The notes under the pieces: model-generated
Database searches by the model: none
What the model saw: the letters and a program-made list of their open reading frames with translations, nothing else
What the model was told of the DNA's origin: nothing
Position numbers and translations under genes: made by a program
Assembly: GCA_021816155.1 (NCBI GenBank)
Contig: JAKAZA010000026.1
Location: 1 to 33,927, forward strand
DNA from: Pseudomonadota bacterium
GTDB taxonomy: Bacteria; Pseudomonadota; Alphaproteobacteria; Caulobacterales; Caulobacteraceae
Reading direction: 5' to 3'
DNA length: 33,927 nt
Shown: positions 1 through 6,287 of the stretch, one piece after another
How the letters are laid out: each line of letters opens with the position of its first letter
Position numbering within the stretch: position 1 is the first letter of the stretch

Positions 1-53
1 GCCGCTCAGGGCGCCAGGGCGGCTGCGACGTCGAAACTTTCGCGGCCCGGGCG

Positions 54-73
54 GTTGACGGCGCCGCGTCAAC
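54..73. promoter_or_regulatory. Inverted repeat upstream of the MaoC pair, possible operator
   Basis: A perfect 7-base inverted repeat, GTTGACG and CGTCAAC separated by 6 bases, lies about 60 bases before the first MaoC start. The left arm contains TTGACG, which resembles a -35 element, so a bound protein could block a promoter here. This layout is typical of TetR-type operators in fatty-acid catabolism, but no regulator gene is in the window and the -10 element is not obvious. Role inferred. Confidence 0.35.
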
Positions 74-132
74 TCCGCTCTTGGTGGGGTGAGGCTCCCG
101 CCTGACGGAGACCCGAATTCGAGAGGACGCCC

Positions 133-663
133 ATGGCCGTCAAATCATTTCCCATCGAAGCCAGCCACATACTGATGTTCGCCAGGTCGATCGGCGACGA
201 CAACAAGGTCTACTCCGACGCCGACTACGCCAAGACGACCGAGGCGGGGGGCATCATCGCGCCGCCGACGTTCGCCCAGGCGAGCGCCCAGTTCGACCCC
301 GACTATTTCCTGCGGCCCAAGATCGGCCAGCCGTGGTTCGGCTCGGGCAAGAACCCGACCGGCATCCAGCGCGCGCCCGGCGGCGGCGGGGGCGGCGGCG
401 GTGGTGGTGGAGGCGGCGGCCTCCACGCCGAGCAGCACTTCGAATACCACCGGCACCTGAAGCCCGGCGACGTGCTCACCGCCACGACCAAGCCCGGCGC
501 GACCTGGGAGCGCGAGAGCAAGCGCGCCGGCAAGCTGGTGTTCTCGGAAAGCATCACCGAATACCGCGACCAGAAGGGCGAGCTCGTGATCACCGCGCGG
601 GGCGTCGGCGTGCGCACCGAGCGGCCGGTCGAGCAGGCGAAGCCCGCGGAAGCCAAGCAGTAG
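133..663 (+). CDS. MaoC-family N-terminal (non-catalytic) hydratase subunit with polyglycine tract
   Basis: A 176-residue hot-dog-fold protein of the MaoC_dehydrat_N type. It would pair with the following gene to form a heteromeric enoyl-CoA (or acyl-ACP) hydratase. The motif IIAPPTFAQ (about residues 41-49) and the segment LHAEQHFEYHRHLKPGDVL (97-115) are typical of the family. The hydratase-2 active-site motif is absent, as expected for the partner subunit. Residues 83-96 are 14 consecutive glycines in the loop just before LHAEQ, where relatives normally have a short Gly/Thr-rich stretch. The ATG is preceded by GAGAGGA. The next gene begins 11 bases after the stop, so the two are probably co-translated and equimolar. 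The substrate is unknown; the neighbourhood favours an acyl-CoA. Confidence 0.85.
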   Translation: MAVKSFPIEASHILMFARSIGDDNKVYSDADYAKTTEAGGIIAPPTFAQASAQFDPDYFLRPKIGQPWFGSGKNPTGIQRAPGGGGGGGGGGGGGGLHAEQHFEYHRHLKPGDVLTATTKPGATWERESKRAGKLVFSESITEYRDQKGELVITARGVGVRTERPVEQAKPAEAKQ

Positions 664-674
664 GGGCGAGGAAC

Positions 675-1085
675 ATGGCTCTTTCAGCATCGAAGCTGCA
701 CGTGGGCGACACCCACACCGCGCGCCTGGTCGAGGACCTGAAGCGCACCCAGATCGTTCAGTACGCGGGCGCGTCCGGCGACTACAATCCGCTGCATACG
801 GACGAAATCTTCACCACCAAGGTGGCCGGCTACCCGTCGGTGTTCGCGCACGGCATGCTGACCATGGGCATGACCGGCAAGATGCTCACCGACTACGTCG
901 GCGACGCGCGGCTGACCAAGTACGGCGTGCGCTTCACCAACCAGGTCTGGCCGGGCGACACGCTCGACGCCACCGCGACGGTGAAGGAAGTGGGCGGCGG
1001 CATCGCGAAGTTCGACGTCGAGACCAAGAACCAGGACGGCGTCGTGGTGCTGTCCGGCTACGCCGAAGCCCGCGTCGACCCCTGA
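675..1085 (+). CDS. MaoC-family enoyl-CoA hydratase, catalytic subunit
   Basis: A 136-residue single hot-dog domain carrying the hydratase-2 signature. YAGASGDYNPLHTDE spans residues 30-44, with Asp36 and His41 as the expected catalytic pair, followed by FAHGML. It should hydrate trans-2-enoyl-CoA to the (R)-3-hydroxyacyl-CoA. The partner is the upstream non-catalytic subunit; the same split arrangement is known for HadAB- and ChsH1/ChsH2-type enzymes. The start ATG has GGGGCGAGGA upstream, overlapping the end of the previous gene. A strong palindrome follows and separates it from the convergent selD. Confidence 0.9.
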   Translation: MALSASKLHVGDTHTARLVEDLKRTQIVQYAGASGDYNPLHTDEIFTTKVAGYPSVFAHGMLTMGMTGKMLTDYVGDARLTKYGVRFTNQVWPGDTLDATATVKEVGGGIAKFDVETKNQDGVVVLSGYAEARVDP

Positions 1086-1091
1086 GGCGGC

Positions 1092-1119
1092 GTCCCTCTC
1101 TCCGCGCGGAGAGAGGGAC
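1092..1119. terminator. 28-base perfect palindrome between convergent genes
   Basis: Arms GTCCCTCTCTCCGC (1092-1105) and GCGGAGAGAGGGAC (1106-1119) are exact reverse complements with no spacer. It sits 6 bases after the maoC stop and 11 bases beyond the selD stop on the other strand, so it can act as a shared bidirectional terminator. There is no T run, as is common in high-GC alphaproteobacteria. Confidence 0.6.
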
Positions 1120-1130
1120 CCTCCCGCCGG

Positions 1131-2195
1131 CTAAGACCGGACAGCGACCTGCGCGGCGCCGTCGGTCACGCGCCCGACGATCCGCGCGGCGTCGAAGCCC
1201 CGTTCGTGGGCCAGCCGCAGCACGCCCTCGGCCTCGGCCGCCGCGACCGCGATCAGCAGGCCGCCGCTGGTCTGCGGGTCGGTGAGGAGGTCGCGGCGCC
1301 AGCTCTCGAAGCCGTCCGGCAGCGTCACGTCGGCGCCATAGCTCGCCCAGTTGCGGGTCGAGGCGCCGGTGCGCACGCCGGCGCGGGCGAGGGCCTCGAC
1401 GCCGGGCAGCAGGGCGGGCGCGGCGGCGTCGATCTCGACGCGGAGGCCGGCGCCGCGGCTCATCTCCAGCGCGTGGCCGAGGAGGCCGAAGCCCGTCACG
1501 TCGGTGACGGCGCTGACCCCGGCGCGGCCGGCCAGCTCGGCGCCCAGCGTGTTGAGTTGCGTGGTCGAGGCGACGAGCGCCGCGTAGCCCTCGCTCGACA
1601 GCCGCTCCTGCTTGAAGGCGGCGCTCAGCACGCCCACGCCGAGCCCCTTGGTGAGGATCAGCGCGTCGCCGGCCCGCGCGCCGCGGTTGGTCATCACCCG
1701 GTCCGGGTGGACGAGGCCCAGCGCGACGAGGCCGTAGATCGGCTCGACGCTGTCGATCGAGTGGCCTCCGGCGACGGGAACGCCGGCCGCCGCGCACACC
1801 GAGGCGCCGCCGGCGAGGATCCGGCGGATCGTGTCCTGCGGCAACCTGTCCACCGGCATGCCGACGATGGCGAGCGCCAGGATCGGCGCGGCGCCCATGG
1901 CGTAGACGTCCGACAGCGCGTTGGTCGCGGCGATGCGGCCGAAGTCGAACGGGTCGTCGACCACCGGCATGAAGAAGTCGGTGGTGGCGACGAGCGCCTG
2001 GGCGTCGTTCAGGCGCCAGACGGCCGCGTCGTCGCTGGTCTCGGTCCCGACCATCAGGTTCGCGAACGCGCCGCCGGCGGGCATGCCGGCGAGGATGCCC
2101 GCCAGCACGCCCGGGGCCAGCTTGCAGCCGCAGCCGCCGCCGTGCGCGAGCGAGGTGAGGCGCGGCGGCGCGTCCGTGACGGTCGTGTCTTGCAT
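1131..2195 (-). CDS. selD: Selenide, water dikinase (selenophosphate synthase)
   Basis: A 354-residue PurM/AIR-synthase-like enzyme that makes selenophosphate from selenide and ATP. The N-terminal HGGGCGCKL (residues 18-26) gives Cys22, Cys24 and Lys25, matching E. coli Cys17, Cys19 and Lys20. It is therefore the cysteine form, not a selenocysteine form. The metal/ATP-binding stretch around [20 protein letters not shown] and the C-terminal [11 protein letters not shown] also fit the family, and the length is normal. AGGAGG lies upstream of the ATG. It is divergent from mnmH with about 53 bases between starts. The product selenophosphate is the direct donor for MnmH, and possibly for selenocysteine synthesis if selA/selB exist elsewhere. 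Confidence 0.96.
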   Translation of the reverse strand: MQDTTVTDAPPRLTSLAHGGGCGCKLAPGVLAGILAGMPAGGAFANLMVGTETSDDAAVWRLNDAQALVATTDFFMPVVDDPFDFGRIAATNALSDVYAMGAAPILALAIVGMPVDRLPQDTIRRILAGGASVCAAAGVPVAGGHSIDSVEPIYGLVALGLVHPDRVMTNRGARAGDALILTKGLGVGVLSAAFKQERLSSEGYAALVASTTQLNTLGAELAGRAGVSAVTDVTGFGLLGHALEMSRGAGLRVEIDAAAPALLPGVEALARAGVRTGASTRNWASYGADVTLPDGFESWRRDLLTDPQTSGGLLIAVAAAEAEGVLRLAHERGFDAARIVGRVTDGAAQVAVRS

Positions 2196-2248
2196 CCTGC
2201 GGCCTCCTGGGGCTTTCGTCGCGGCCCCTATAGCAGCAACCCCGCCCC

Positions 2249-3316
2249 ATGGCCGCCATCGAGGTCATCCGCAACGCCGATCCCGCCAGCCTCGCGCCGT
2301 TTGACGCGGTCATCGACGTGCGCAGCCCCTCCGAGTTCGCCGAGGACCATGCGCCGGGCGCGATCAGCCTGCCGGTGCTCAGCGACGCCGAGCGGGCCGT
2401 GGTCGGCACGATCTACGTGCAGGAGTCGCGGTTCAAGGCGCGCCGCATCGGCGCGGCGCTGATCGCGCGCAACGTGGCGCGGCACCTGGAGACGGCCCTC
2501 GCCGACAAGGACGGCGCGTTCCGGCCGCTGGTCTACTGCTGGCGCGGCGGCCAGCGCTCGTCGGCGATGGCGACCATCCTGTCGGAGGTGGGCTGGCGCA
2601 CGGCGCTGCTCGCGGGCGGCTACAAGACCTACCGTCGCCACGTGAAGACGCGGCTCTACGACGAGGCGCCGCCGCTCAAAATCGTGCTGCTCGAGGGCCG
2701 CACCGGATCCGGCAAGACCGAGGTGCTGAGCCGGCTCTCCGCGCTGGGCGTGCAGACGATCGACCTGGAAGGGCTCGCGGCGCACCGCGGCTCGCTCTTC
2801 GGCGCGCTGGTCGGCACGCCGCAGCCCAGCCAGAAGATGTTCGAGAGCCGGCTGCTCGGCGCCCTGGACGCCGCGGATCCGACGCGCCCGATCGTGGTCG
2901 AGGCGGAGTCCAGCAAGGTGGGCGAGCGAATGGTGCCGCCCGCGCTGTGGACGGCGATGGCCGCCGCGCCCAGGATCACGCTCGTCGCGCCGGCCGAGGC
3001 GCGCGCCCGCTACCTCGCCCAGGTCTACGCCGACGTCACGGCCGACCGCGCGACGTTCGAAGCCTCGCTCGAGCGGCTGCCGATCTTCCCCGGCCGCAAG
3101 CGGATCGAGGCGTGGCTGGCGCTGGCGGACGCGGGCGAACTCGAAACCCTCGCGTCGGACCTTGTGGCCGTACACTACGATCCGGCCTACGATCGCACCG
3201 AGCGCAGGGACCCGCATCCCCGGCTGGCGTGTGTCGCGATGACGGGGCTGGGTCAGGCGGATCTGGACGCGGCGGCGCGCGAGGTCGCCGCCGTAGTGGC
3301 GGGGCTCGGGCGGTGA
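2249..3316 (+). CDS. mnmH: tRNA 2-selenouridine synthase
   Basis: A 355-residue protein that replaces sulfur by selenium in 2-thiouridine at the tRNA wobble position, via a geranylated intermediate in characterised homologues. The N-terminal rhodanese domain (about 1-130) includes [10 protein letters not shown] and [10 protein letters not shown], with the active cysteine at Cys97 as in E. coli. A P-loop domain follows, with GRTGSGKT at residues 150-157. Length is normal. No strong Shine-Dalgarno is visible before the ATG, so the mRNA leader may be short. The divergent arrangement with selD pairs the donor-making and donor-using enzymes. Confidence 0.95.
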   Translation: MAAIEVIRNADPASLAPFDAVIDVRSPSEFAEDHAPGAISLPVLSDAERAVVGTIYVQESRFKARRIGAALIARNVARHLETALADKDGAFRPLVYCWRGGQRSSAMATILSEVGWRTALLAGGYKTYRRHVKTRLYDEAPPLKIVLLEGRTGSGKTEVLSRLSALGVQTIDLEGLAAHRGSLFGALVGTPQPSQKMFESRLLGALDAADPTRPIVVEAESSKVGERMVPPALWTAMAAAPRITLVAPAEARARYLAQVYADVTADRATFEASLERLPIFPGRKRIEAWLALADAGELETLASDLVAVHYDPAYDRTERRDPHPRLACVAMTGLGQADLDAAAREVAAVVAGLGR

Positions 3317-3320
3317 CGAC

Positions 3321-3355
3321 GATTTCATCTCTCCGTCACGCGCCCCCGCTACAGT
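3321..3355 (+). promoter_or_regulatory. Promoter-like element before the small lipoprotein gene
   Basis: GATTTCA at 3321-3327 and GCTACAGT at 3348-3355 are spaced almost exactly like GATTTCA (3838) and GCTTACACT (3866) before the paralogous gene. GCTACA resembles the GCTANA core of Caulobacter-type -10 elements. The inference rests on the repetition of the pair; no transcription start is known. Confidence 0.3.
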
Positions 3356-3390
3356 GGCGGTTTCGACGACAGCTGCAGAGGCGCGCGGGG

Positions 3391-3795
3391 ATGAGGGGAA
3401 TAGGCCGGCTGGTCGCAGCCGTCGGACTGGCGGCCGCGCTTGCGGCGTGCCAGAGCGTGACGAGGGACCATCCCAGGTTCACCTTTCCCCGCGCCGAGTC
3501 GCTGTCGTACGACATGGGGCTGCCCTACGCCCAAGCGTTCGTCGCCCACGATCTGCCTCCGGGCCTGCCGATGGACGAGGCGGTGGCGCGGGTGAAGCGC
3601 GCGGTGATGGCTTGCCGCCCGCCCACTGAGGATGGCTCGGTCCGCTGCCGCTATCTGACGACTGTCGGCCGTGAGTTCGGCTCCCTGGGCGAGGACGTCT
3701 GGGACCTCACGCTGACGCCGGGGCCGGATGGGCGGCTTCGCTCTGCGTCGCTCACCCGCAATCACGTCGGTCTGCCGGGCCTTTACGGCCACTGA
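3391..3795 (+). CDS. Small putative lipoprotein (tandem paralogue 1)
   Basis: 134 residues. The N-terminus has a basic n-region, a hydrophobic core and the lipobox LAAC with Cys20, so the product is probably a periplasmic-facing lipoprotein. The mature part shares a clear pattern with the next gene: RFTFPRAE, AQAFVA.DLP.GLPM, EAVARV.RAVMAC, a second cysteine near RCRY, and PGPDGRL near the C-terminus. The two gene products are therefore paralogues. Two conserved cysteines in the mature domain could form a disulfide. I do not recognise the family or function. The ATG follows GCGCGGGG; an upstream in-frame extension overlaps mnmH and lacks a signal sequence, so it was not used. Confidence 0.75.
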   Translation: MRGIGRLVAAVGLAAALAACQSVTRDHPRFTFPRAESLSYDMGLPYAQAFVAHDLPPGLPMDEAVARVKRAVMACRPPTEDGSVRCRYLTTVGREFGSLGEDVWDLTLTPGPDGRLRSASLTRNHVGLPGLYGH

Positions 3796-3837
3796 GCCGG
3801 CGCCGGCCCCAGCGATGGGACGCGCTCTGGTGAAGCG

Positions 3838-3874
3838 GATTTCACTACTGGGCCCGGCGCGGCGGGCTTACACT
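3838..3874 (+). promoter_or_regulatory. Promoter-like element before the second paralogue
   Basis: GATTTCA (3838-3844) and GCTTACACT (3866-3874) repeat the pair found upstream of the first paralogue at nearly the same spacing. TACACT matches the TATAAT consensus at four of six positions. It suggests the duplication carried its promoter along. Inferred only. Confidence 0.3.
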
Positions 3875-3915
3875 TTGCGATCAAAGTCGGGGACTAGGCG
3901 CCAAGGAGGCAGCCA

Positions 3916-4323
3916 ATGTCCGTTTCAATCACGCGCGTGACCGGCTTGGCGGTGATCGGTATCGCTCTTTCGACCGTCGCCGTGGCCCATGATGCAAGCC
4001 GCTTCACATTCCCGAGGGCCGAGTTCCTGCCGGGGTCGCAAGGCATGGCCCTGGCGCAGGCGTTCGTGGCCCAGGACCTGCCGCGGGGTTTGCCGATGAC
4101 CGAGGCCGTCGCGCGGGTGCGGCGCGCGGTCATGGCCTGCCATCCCGCCCGCGCCGTCAGCGGCGTCATGGTCTGCGAATATTCGATCAGCGTGAAGCCG
4201 GACGGCGGCGACGCCGGCGAGGACGGCTGGCGCGTGCGGCTTAGCCCCGGCCCCGACGGCCGGCTGCAGGACGCCTCGGTGAGCCGCTTTCACATAGGCA
4301 TGCCGGGCCAGCTCGGCGACTAG
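3916..4323 (+). CDS. Small secreted protein (tandem paralogue 2)
   Basis: 135 residues with a Sec-type signal peptide (hydrophobic core about residues 9-22, likely cleavage after VAVA near residue 24) and no lipobox cysteine. The mature domain is paralogous to the preceding lipoprotein: RFTFPRAE, ALAQAFVAQDLPRGLPM, EAVARVRRAVMAC, a cysteine near VCEY, GEDGW and PGPDGRLQ. One copy is thus predicted membrane-anchored and this one soluble. An excellent ribosome site, AAGGAGG at 3903-3909, fixes the start. The function is unrecognised. The gene is convergent with the monooxygenase gene, and its stop codon lies inside a shared hairpin. Confidence 0.75.
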   Translation: MSVSITRVTGLAVIGIALSTVAVAHDASRFTFPRAEFLPGSQGMALAQAFVAQDLPRGLPMTEAVARVRRAVMACHPARAVSGVMVCEYSISVKPDGGDAGEDGWRVRLSPGPDGRLQDASVSRFHIGMPGQLGD

Positions 4324-4349
4324 CGGCCGACGAGGGGCCTGGCCGCTAG
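4320..4349. terminator. Bidirectional hairpin containing both convergent stop codons
   Basis: CTAGCGGCC (4320-4328) and GGCCGCTAG (4341-4349) form a 9-base stem with a 12-base loop. The TAG of the secreted-protein gene (4321-4323) and the TAG of the opposite-strand monooxygenase gene (4346-4348) both lie within the stem. Confidence 0.5.
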
Positions 4350-6148
4350 GCGATCGCCAGACCCTCCATCCCGCCGTCGCGCCACTGCTGCAGCAGCTCG
4401 AAGAACTTGACGGGCCCAGGACCGTAGAGCCCGGCGAAGAGGCCGTCCTCGGCGCCGGCGCGGCCCTCGCCGTTGTAGTAGCCGGGCGTGCAGGCCTGGC
4501 GGAACTCGAGGTTCAGGCGCGCCGTGTCGACGATCGTCTGCACCCAGGCCTGCTCGGCTTCGGGCGTCGGCTCGATCGTGGCCGCCTGGCGCAGGTTGGC
4601 CTCGCCGATCACGTGCGCGATATGCCGAGCCTGCTCGTCGAGGAGGTGCGGAAAGTTCGGGGTCAGCGTCGACTGGTTGACGCCCATGTGGAAACAGTTG
4701 GGGAAACCGGCGCTGTAGAAGCCATGGAGGGTGCGCAAGCCCTTGGCCCAATGGTCGCTGAGCGTCTTGCCGTCGCGGCCGTAGATATCGAAGCCGGAGC
4801 GGCGCGTGTACGAGGTGCCGACCTCGAAGCCGGTAGCGAAGATGATGCAGTCGACCTCGTACTCGCGGCCATCGACGACGAGGCCGCGTTCCGTGATCCG
4901 CTCGACGCCCTGGCCGGCCGTATCGACCAGGGTGACGTTCTCGCGGTTGAACGTGGGCAGATAGTCGTCGTTGAACGTCGGCCGCTTGCAGAACTGGCGG
5001 TACCAGGGCTTCAGCGCCTCGGCGGCGGCCTGATCGGCGACCGTGTCGTCCACGCGCCGCCGAATCTGGTTCATCTTGCGGAAATCGGCCAGCTCCATCG
5101 CCTCGGCGGCCTCTTCCATGGTCATCGGCTTGTCGCCGCGCACGGCGGCCACGGAGATGAGGCTGCGGATGATGTCGGTCCAGCCGTCGCTGACCAGGTC
5201 CTCTTCCTGCACGCCGCCGGAGACGAGGGTGTTGAAATTCTCCATCCGCCGCTTCTGCCAGCCCGGTTGGAGCGACGCCGCCCAGTCCGGATCGGTGGGA
5301 CGGTTGCCGCGCAGGTCGACGGAAGACGGCGTGCGCTGGAAGACGTAGAGATGCTTGGCCCAGCGCCCGAGGTGCGGCACGCACTGGATCGCGGTCGCGC
5401 CGGTGCCGATGACGGCTACCCTCTTGTCCACGAGGCCCCTGAGGTTCCCCTCGTTCGATCCGCCCGTGTAGGCGTAGTCCCAGCGGCTGGTGTGGAACGA
5501 GTGGCCCTTGTAGCGCTCGATGCCGGGGATGCCGGGCAGTTTCGGCCGGTTCAGCGGCCCGTTCGACATCACCACATGGCGTGCCTTCATCGCATCGTCG
5601 CGGTTGGTGCGGATCAGCCAGCGCTGCTCGTCATCGAGCCAGCGGATGTCGCGGATCTCGGTCTGGAAGCAGGCGTCCCGGTAGAGGTCGTAGTGCCGCC
5701 CGATGCGCCGCGCGTGCTCGCGGATCTCGGCAGCGAACGAGTACTTTTCCTTCGGAATGTAGCCGGTCTCCTCCAGGAGCGGCAGGTAGATGTAGCTCTC
5801 GATGTCGCACTGGGCGCCGGGATAGCGGTTCCAGTACCAGGTGCCGCCGAAGTCGCCGCCCTTCTCCACGATGCGGATCCTGTCGACGCCGGCCTCGCGC
5901 AGCCGCGCAGCGGCGAGGAGGCCGCCGAAGCCGCCGCCGATCACCAGCACGTCCGTCTCGTCGGCGAGGGGCGGGCGCGTGAAGCCCGCCTCGACGTACG
6001 GGTCGTCGACGTAGTGCCTGAAATCGCCCTTGACCTCGACGTACTGGTCGTTGCCGTCCGCCCTCAGGCGCTTGTCGCGTTCCTGGCGGTATCTCTCACG
6101 CAGGGCGTCCGGGTCGAAATCGAGCGTTTCGGCGGTGTCGAGGGGCAT
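4346..6148 (-). CDS. Flavin-containing (Baeyer-Villiger-type) monooxygenase
   Basis: A 600-residue FAD/NADPH enzyme of the class B flavoprotein monooxygenase superfamily, which oxidises ketones to esters or lactones. The FAD Rossmann motif GGGFGG is at residues 71-76 and the NADPH motif GTGATA at 248-253. The fingerprint YKGHSFHTSRWD (213-224) matches the FxGxxxHxxxW(P/D) signature with Tyr in first place and Asp last. FATGFEVG lies towards the C-terminus. The N-terminal extension and 600-residue length resemble cyclohexanone/phenylacetone-type enzymes. The start at 6148 is supported by AGGAGG just upstream; an earlier in-frame ATG has no such site. An element at 6167-6197 is shared with the esterase gene, hinting that the ester product is the esterase substrate. 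The exact substrate is unknown. Confidence 0.88.
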   Translation of the reverse strand: MPLDTAETLDFDPDALRERYRQERDKRLRADGNDQYVEVKGDFRHYVDDPYVEAGFTRPPLADETDVLVIGGGFGGLLAAARLREAGVDRIRIVEKGGDFGGTWYWNRYPGAQCDIESYIYLPLLEETGYIPKEKYSFAAEIREHARRIGRHYDLYRDACFQTEIRDIRWLDDEQRWLIRTNRDDAMKARHVVMSNGPLNRPKLPGIPGIERYKGHSFHTSRWDYAYTGGSNEGNLRGLVDKRVAVIGTGATAIQCVPHLGRWAKHLYVFQRTPSSVDLRGNRPTDPDWAASLQPGWQKRRMENFNTLVSGGVQEEDLVSDGWTDIIRSLISVAAVRGDKPMTMEEAAEAMELADFRKMNQIRRRVDDTVADQAAAEALKPWYRQFCKRPTFNDDYLPTFNRENVTLVDTAGQGVERITERGLVVDGREYEVDCIIFATGFEVGTSYTRRSGFDIYGRDGKTLSDHWAKGLRTLHGFYSAGFPNCFHMGVNQSTLTPNFPHLLDEQARHIAHVIGEANLRQAATIEPTPEAEQAWVQTIVDTARLNLEFRQACTPGYYNGEGRAGAEDGLFAGLYGPGPVKFFELLQQWRDGGMEGLAIA

Positions 6149-6166
6149 GGCGATCCTCCTTGCGTT

Positions 6167-6197
6167 GAGTGAACGCCAATCACGCGGGGGAAGACAA
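6167..6197 (-). promoter_or_regulatory. Shared upstream element (copy 1), before the monooxygenase gene
   Basis: On the minus strand this reads TTGTCTTCCCCCG, then CGTGAT, then TGGCGTTCACTC, ending 18 bases before the monooxygenase start. The same blocks, TTGTnnTCCCCCG and TGGCGTTCAnTC, recur upstream of the esterase gene at 10320-10349 on the same strand. TTGTCT could serve as a -35 element. Whether this is a promoter or an operator cannot be decided from sequence alone. Confidence 0.5.
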
Positions 6198-6287
6198 GGG
6201 GCTGCTCGCAACCGCGTCGCGCGTCCGCAGGCCGCGGCCGAGCAGAAATGAAATGTTCAAGCCTGTGGCGCAGTTTGGAACAGAGGG

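Noticed and set aside
1-132. Possible end of another gene at the left edge
   Set aside because: No open frame with family-like residues reaches the edge; only the inverted repeat and the ribosome site of the MaoC gene are supported.
379-420. Glycine-coding run as a separate repeat element or CRISPR-like array
   Set aside because: It is a codon-mixed GGN tract inside an open gene, with no spacers or mobile-element ends.
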